A stretch of DNA of 64,000 nt from Climacium dendroides (Eukaryota; Streptophyta; Bryopsida; Hypnales; Climaciaceae): positions 31,682,001-31,746,000 of the forward strand of contig OX467082.1 of NCBI GenBank assembly GCA_950106755.1, read 5' to 3'. The notes beneath the pieces are model-generated. The model was given only the letters and a program-made list of their open reading frames with translations. It made no database searches and was not told where the DNA came from. The position numbers and the translations under genes were made by a program. Positions 59,001-64,000 of this stretch are shown here, in pieces (position 1 is the first letter of the stretch; every line of letters starts with the position of its first letter).

Positions 59001-62000
59001 CACCCCACAGTTGAGACTATTTCTGCCCAAGTTCTGTTGTGTGTTTTTTTGGATGGCTTTTTGCCAGGTAATTGTGTAGACTTGGGAACTGTAGTGGCGT
59101 ATGGCAACAACCAGGTTGAAAGTTGTCTGAAAATTTCCGTTGGAAAGTCTGTTTTTGATGGAATCTTTCAGTAGCCTATTGACCTTCACTGATTGGGAAG
59201 AGTCCACAGCTACGTGTTGAAATGGAGTTGAATTTATTCCCATGAGGCCGCCGCGGAAAGTCATCATCCGCTGCACAGCCAAAATGAACACAATGAAGGT
59301 ATGTTTTGCGCTTGGTGTTAAAAATTGTTGTTACTGAGGGTCTAAGGAACAAAAGTAGACTTACTTTTGGGCTTGATTTACATTGCAAACATAATCCTTA
59401 ACTCAAAGTGCAAACATATCTTAACTTAACCCCTAAACTTCCAAAGTGTTCTCCAGAATTGATGATTTGAAAAAAATCATTGATAAATACTATTTGGAAG
59501 AATATTTTGGAATTGGTTTATGAATAAAAGTTGTAGATTTGAATTTTAGGACTTCATCCGTATGGTTAGATTCACTAATGCTATCACCAATATTTTTTAT
59601 AAAATTTGAAAGGAAAATCTTAGAATTCCTTCTAAATTCGATTACAAGCAAAATATTATCATTTTTTGAGTAATAAAAACTTGTTGGAATGAATTTGAAA
59701 TGAGATTTTCTTGATATGGTGATTTTTTGAAAATTTTGTGTTCTTTAAATCTACGACCTCATTTTTGCAAATCCAACTTTGAATTAGAGTCAATGCATTT
59801 TTGGCTTGGTCAACCACTTGACATATTTCCACATTTGTAATTTTAGAATAATAATAAATGTATTCTACTAACACCAAATCCAACCATTAGATAGGATTGC
59901 TTGATATAGTATCCCTAGAAATTAAGATGACTTTCATATTAGCAAAAATGAGAAAGAAACAAGAATATGAATCTATTCATCATCTAGAAATTGGATGTCA
60001 AAGCACTCAAGGGTTAATTACTCTACATTGATATTGCTTTTGTAGCTCATGCCCATGTGGGTTTGATGTGTGTATCTCAAAAGAATTATTCTAAGTTGTG
60101 AATTTATGATGAATCTATGGCTACTATAATTTTGATTGGAATAGGTGTACTAAAGTACATGTAAATTATAGAATTTGTATTGCAAATGTTAACAAACAAT
60201 CACAAGAATATTCATTGCAAATGTTAACAAACTAACATAAGAATCTTCAAACAAATTAATGGATGAAAAAATGCATTTTTGTGTGTTTGGGATGTGAAGC
60301 ATGAAGTGATGTACATAACATAACAACTAGCTATGAGAGGTGCTATCCTTGTAGCTTGCTATTGTATTGAGGTTCTATTCAAATGCCCCCACATGTACTC
60401 ATGTAGCTTTTGTCAATGCAATGTCTCCTAATTAACCCCTTAAAGGATTTTGTTGTTCTCTATGCACTCTCCCCTATTGTATACAAAAGGGGAAGTTGAG
60501 TAGCACATGAATCCCATTCAAGTTGTAAATTTCAGACCAAGTCATAGACATACTACTACTCAACTGAGAATATTTTGGGAATTTTTGGAAATTTTTGAGT
60601 GTTTGGAGAGGATCAAATCAATTCAATATATAGACAACATACACCAACTCTTTTAGAAGGCAACATCCATAAGGGAGTTAAAACTTCTACACATGTTTTT
60701 ACCAATGCAAAGTTCCTCCATAACTAGTACCTCTAAAGTATCCTCTTGGTCAGTAATTTTTTGAGTCAATAAATTTTGAAAATAATATTATGAGACTTTT
60801 TGCAGATTTTGAGACAGAATGCTAGATATTATAAATTCATTTACAAAAATAATAATTGAAACTATTCCTACCTTGTAAAAAGTTTTGATAATGATATGGA
60901 TGTTAGTTGTTAAAACATGATAGTGTCTTCGGGGTAAATTGGCTTTTCCTTCAAATATTCATTTTTGTAGAAATTTTGTTGTATTTATTAACAATAAACC
61001 AGAAAAAATACATTCAAATGCTTTTAAAATGAAAATAAAAATATCTAAATTCATTTAATTTAAATTTTGAGGTATCATAAAAGAATAATTATTACATAGC
61101 TTGACTGGCTCGGAAGCCATTGGAAGTTCATCCTGTGCATATTTAGCGCTTAGGATATTAAAATAAAAGTTTGAACAGAACACGATATAAAAATGGAACC
61201 CCAAGAAATACAAATAAATATTGATATCACCTTGCTGATGTCATCAAAGTAAAAATAATTATAATTTAATCAATTAAAAAATAAAAATAGACATTTGAAT
61301 ATATCCATATAATATGTTTGTTTTGTTTGTTTGTTATAGTAAGATGTCTTGGACCATGTGTCCTATGGTAGTAATCTTCATAGTGTTAGAAAATCCTTTC
61401 TGAAGAGGGATGCATAAGCTTTGTTTCATAGTATTCTGACTCACAATATGAAAGCTATTGATTTTCAAAGTTTTCAGGAATTAGAAAATCAGAAAATTAC
61501 TTTTACTTTTATTTTTGACTATGGCAATGGTACACTTGTTATTATAACCAAAATACATATTTTACAACTAATGTACCAATTTTACTTTATTATCATTTTT
61601 TTACTTTATTATTTTACTTTTCTAAATATATTACATCAAAATCATTCTATGTTTAAAACAATTTGATGCCTATAAATTTTATTTCTTTTTGTTTCTTTTT
61701 GTTTTATAAGTGAGTATATATACCCTTTGTCTTCCAAAAGGGAGTGTTTTTATTTATTTTTATCAAGTATCGGTTCAAATACTCAATTTGTAATCTATAT
61801 CATATTAAACACGCAATGTCATGACCCTTGCCACGACTCTTGTCACAAAATCCGTCATGTTTTCATCTTGAAGAAATATCATCCAATTATTTCATGTAAC
61901 ATTTTCAATGAAAACCAAGAGCACAACAAGCCAACAAGCATTCTCATGATTCTTCATTCCCATGTCCCTGGCCACTGCTGCAATACATACATGCGACTAC

Positions 62001-62095
62001 TATAATAGTAAAACCAAAATATTGTATCAAACAGTGCTAGTTTTCCTAAATAAGATCACAAGTAAATTAAGCCACAGATTTATTCAACATCACCA
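59001..62095. other. AT-rich intergenic DNA with repeat fragments
   Basis: No gene is seen. TTAACCCCTAAACTTCC at about 59427 resembles the ends of the AT-rich element family, and 61320-61540 matches 14930-15150. A telomere-like or RNA feature was not found. Confidence 0.5.
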
Positions 62096-62617
62096 ATGGA
62101 TTCCACATTACAGACAAATTCAAACCATTCAGATTCATCGTCAAATTCGGATAATTCATCATCAAACTCGGAAGATTCATTGTCAGAGATGGATTCAACA
62201 ACGTCAACTGCACTTACACGCAAGAGAAAACGAACTACTTCAAGTTTACAAAACTGGGTGACAGAATTACCACCAGGAGTATTCAAAACAATCTTGCAAC
62301 TTTTTACATCTTTAAAAGATGAAAGTTTCGGACTTCAAATATTGTTGCACCAAGCAAGATACATTGCTGTTACTTCATATCCATGTACATCGAGAGCTGT
62401 GGAGCATGATGCAGATGCTGAAATTGTTGCCATAGCAGTTACTCGAGCCATGCTATCATTCTTCTTCGAAAATGACTTCAATGAAACACAACTCCAAGTG
62501 CTCTTCTGCTTACCTGAATTGTGCGATGGAGAACAACTCCAAGAAGAATTGTGTAAATTTAAGGCAACTTTTGAAAAACTATGGGAACTTGTTGCTCTTG
62601 ATGAAATAGAAGAGTAA
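62096..62617 (+). CDS. Hypothetical protein, 173 residues, unknown function
   Basis: I do not recognise this protein. The first 45 residues are low-complexity Ser, Asn, Asp and Glu (SDSSSNSDNSSSNSEDS), followed by a basic patch, TRKRKRTT, that could be a nuclear localisation signal. Residues of about 50-173 look globular and mostly helical, with aliphatic and acidic residues (FKTILQLFTSL, AIAVTRAMLSFFF) and an acidic end (VALDEIEE). A frame this long with ordered composition stands out in AT-rich DNA. It may be a whole small gene or the first exon of an element gene: acidic-serine plus basic N-termini are common in transposon accessory proteins. No promoter was identified. It lies 430 bp left of a transposon end. 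Confidence 0.45.
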   Translation: MDSTLQTNSNHSDSSSNSDNSSSNSEDSLSEMDSTTSTALTRKRKRTTSSLQNWVTELPPGVFKTILQLFTSLKDESFGLQILLHQARYIAVTSYPCTSRAVEHDADAEIVAIAVTRAMLSFFFENDFNETQLQVLFCLPELCDGEQLQEELCKFKATFEKLWELVALDEIEE

Positions 62618-63050
62618 CTTACTCAAAGGTAGCATTTTTACTTTTCGTTTTCTTTCTTGATAGCAAGATAGTGATGACATGCACCTTGAGAGTTGAAAAT
62701 AAGTTCATGACAATCATCAACTGTTTTTGTGCACCAATATTTAAATTTTGCATTTCAATTTGTCCACGGTATTATGTAGGAAATTATTTAAGGTATTCAC
62801 AATTTGTCGAATTTTATGTATTTTGGAGATGTTTTGGGTGATTCAAGCGAGATTTTTGCCCTGTTTTTCCAATGTAATGATAGCCAATATTGATATCAAA
62901 GAAGAAAATTTGACACCACATTAAACACTATTTGGTTGGAGGGAATGATAGAGCTTGTTAAAGGAACTAAATAATGATATGCCATGTGTACTTGGAAAAT
63001 AAGTGTCATCCGCGATTTCTACTTTTAGAGACTCAATCTATAATTTCACT

Positions 63051-64000
63051 CTCGGGGGGTGTAGTGCCTTAAAAAAATAAGGATATAGGAGCGACCGACC
63101 ACTATTTTATAGGGGATACTATTTTTTTTTTTGACATGCTATAATTATGTAATTTTTTACTTTGGGTTAATAGAGAAGGGGCTTGCATTACTTATAATTC
63201 CAATTTTCTATGAATAAATGATATGATAAATTAGATTGAAAAAAATTTCAACTATAGTTTTTGGCCTACATCAAATGGGCTGGTTTGGTTTTAAAAAAAT
63301 TCTCTAAATATATAATGCAACATGGACCCAAAATTTTTTGAGAAAATTTCAGGCCAACGATGATTCAAGTTACAACCAAATTTGCCACAAGAAAGCTTTT
63401 ATTGTAAAAAAATTTTGGAGTCAAGCTTTACTTCATATCTCACAAAATTCAACCTAATCTGAGAGCTTGCAAGTGCGTATAGTGTCACCAAAAAGCATTT
63501 GAATTTATTTTGCTAGAATTGGCAAACTTACTATAGTATGAAATCAATCATATTTGGATACACAACAAACAAAGTTTTTGTGTACAATGATGTAGTAAGA
63601 AATATAATGTTCTCATTGTGTTTACAAACACAATGAGTAGGACCAAAATGTGCATTTTCATGTATCCATGAACAAAACTAAGGTTTAGGGTCTAAGCACT
63701 ACTATAACCTTTGTTCAAAATCCCCTGCACTTGCATTGCAGCAAACACACTTGCATCAATGGCAGGAAAGAAAACAACTTAATGGCAGGAAATCCTAAGG
63801 AAAGAAAGAAAACAACAACTTCACTTATCCTCACAGTAACATAAATAAGGGGTTGAAATGAGGTGAGCCCTATTTCCTAATGTTATAGGTTATAGAAATT
63901 AACACCACTTATGCTAAAATGAAATGTATTCGAAGTTAGTGCAAAGCGACAGGTTTGTAAAACAATTAACGTGTAAATATCTAATACTCTTCAAAGTTTT
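63051..64000. mobile_element. Second copy of the CTCGGGGGGTG transposon, inverted and cut by the window edge
   Basis: It starts CTCGGGGGGTGTAGTGCC at 63051 and matches the reverse complement of 3824 back to about 3000, including TTAAAAAAATAAGGATAT, ACCACTATTTTATAGGGG, CAACATGGACCCAAAA and CAAACACAATGAG. About 100 bp of extra purine-rich sequence interrupts the match near 63770-63880. In this copy the exon 1 donor of the candidate element gene has lost its GT. The other end lies beyond the window. Confidence 0.8.

Noticed and set aside
1..64000. tRNA, rRNA and CRISPR features
   Set aside because: I looked for tRNA T-loop-like GTTCAAATCC/GTTCGAATCC boxes with matching stems, rRNA-like conserved blocks and regularly spaced short repeats, and found none that hold up.

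Overview
The window reads as nuclear DNA of a non-vascular land plant, most probably a moss. The evidence is plant-type split genes with GT-AG introns, moss-like type III polyketide synthases of the chalcone synthase (CHS) family, a plant-type tRNA-dihydrouridine synthase, CACTA transposons of plant type, and GC-rich CHS coding DNA set in a very AT-rich background. I assign no genus.

Layout. 1-6.1 kb is AT-rich and holds a complete 2.5-kb DNA transposon (1293-3824, 8-bp target duplication) that carries a possible small spliced gene. 6.1-10.9 kb holds a complete 12-exon tRNA-dihydrouridine synthase gene (463 codons). 11.4-22.5 kb holds three CHS genes: CHS1 (minus), CHS2 (plus) and CHS3 (minus). 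23-52 kb is mostly repeats: several copies of an AT-rich terminal-inverted-repeat family, an island rich in TTCCGG with a broken 650-codon reading frame (32.3-35.8 kb), a probable 9.2-kb CACTA element with a broken transposase remnant (36.8-46.0 kb), a 0.9-kb CACTA derivative (46.2-47.1 kb), tandem repeats, and a foldback element containing a nested 195-bp CACTA miniature. 52.1-59.0 kb holds a second two-gene CHS unit, CHS4 (plus) and CHS5 (minus). 59-63 kb is AT-rich with one unrecognised 173-residue reading frame. At 63051 a second copy of the first transposon begins in the opposite orientation and runs off the window.

The main result is the CHS locus. CHS2/CHS3 and CHS4/CHS5 each form a convergent pair: two near-identical 1.3-kb gene arms around a 2.9-kb spacer. 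The 5.53-kb cores of the two units (16855-22384 and 52733-58262) lie in the same orientation, have no length difference and show one visible base difference. Their outer flanks are exchanged and inverted: the left flank of unit 1 matches the right flank of unit 2, and vice versa, with clear divergence. The four genes thereby show all four combinations of two promoter/N-terminal ends and two C-terminal/3' ends. An inverted duplication followed by inversion of one core between its CHS arms, with homogenisation, would explain this. An assembly error in a collapsed repeat is the main alternative. All five proteins keep the Cys-His-Asn catalytic triad, so the locus may supply chalcone-type polyketides. 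The convergent inverted repeats could also make double-stranded CHS RNA.
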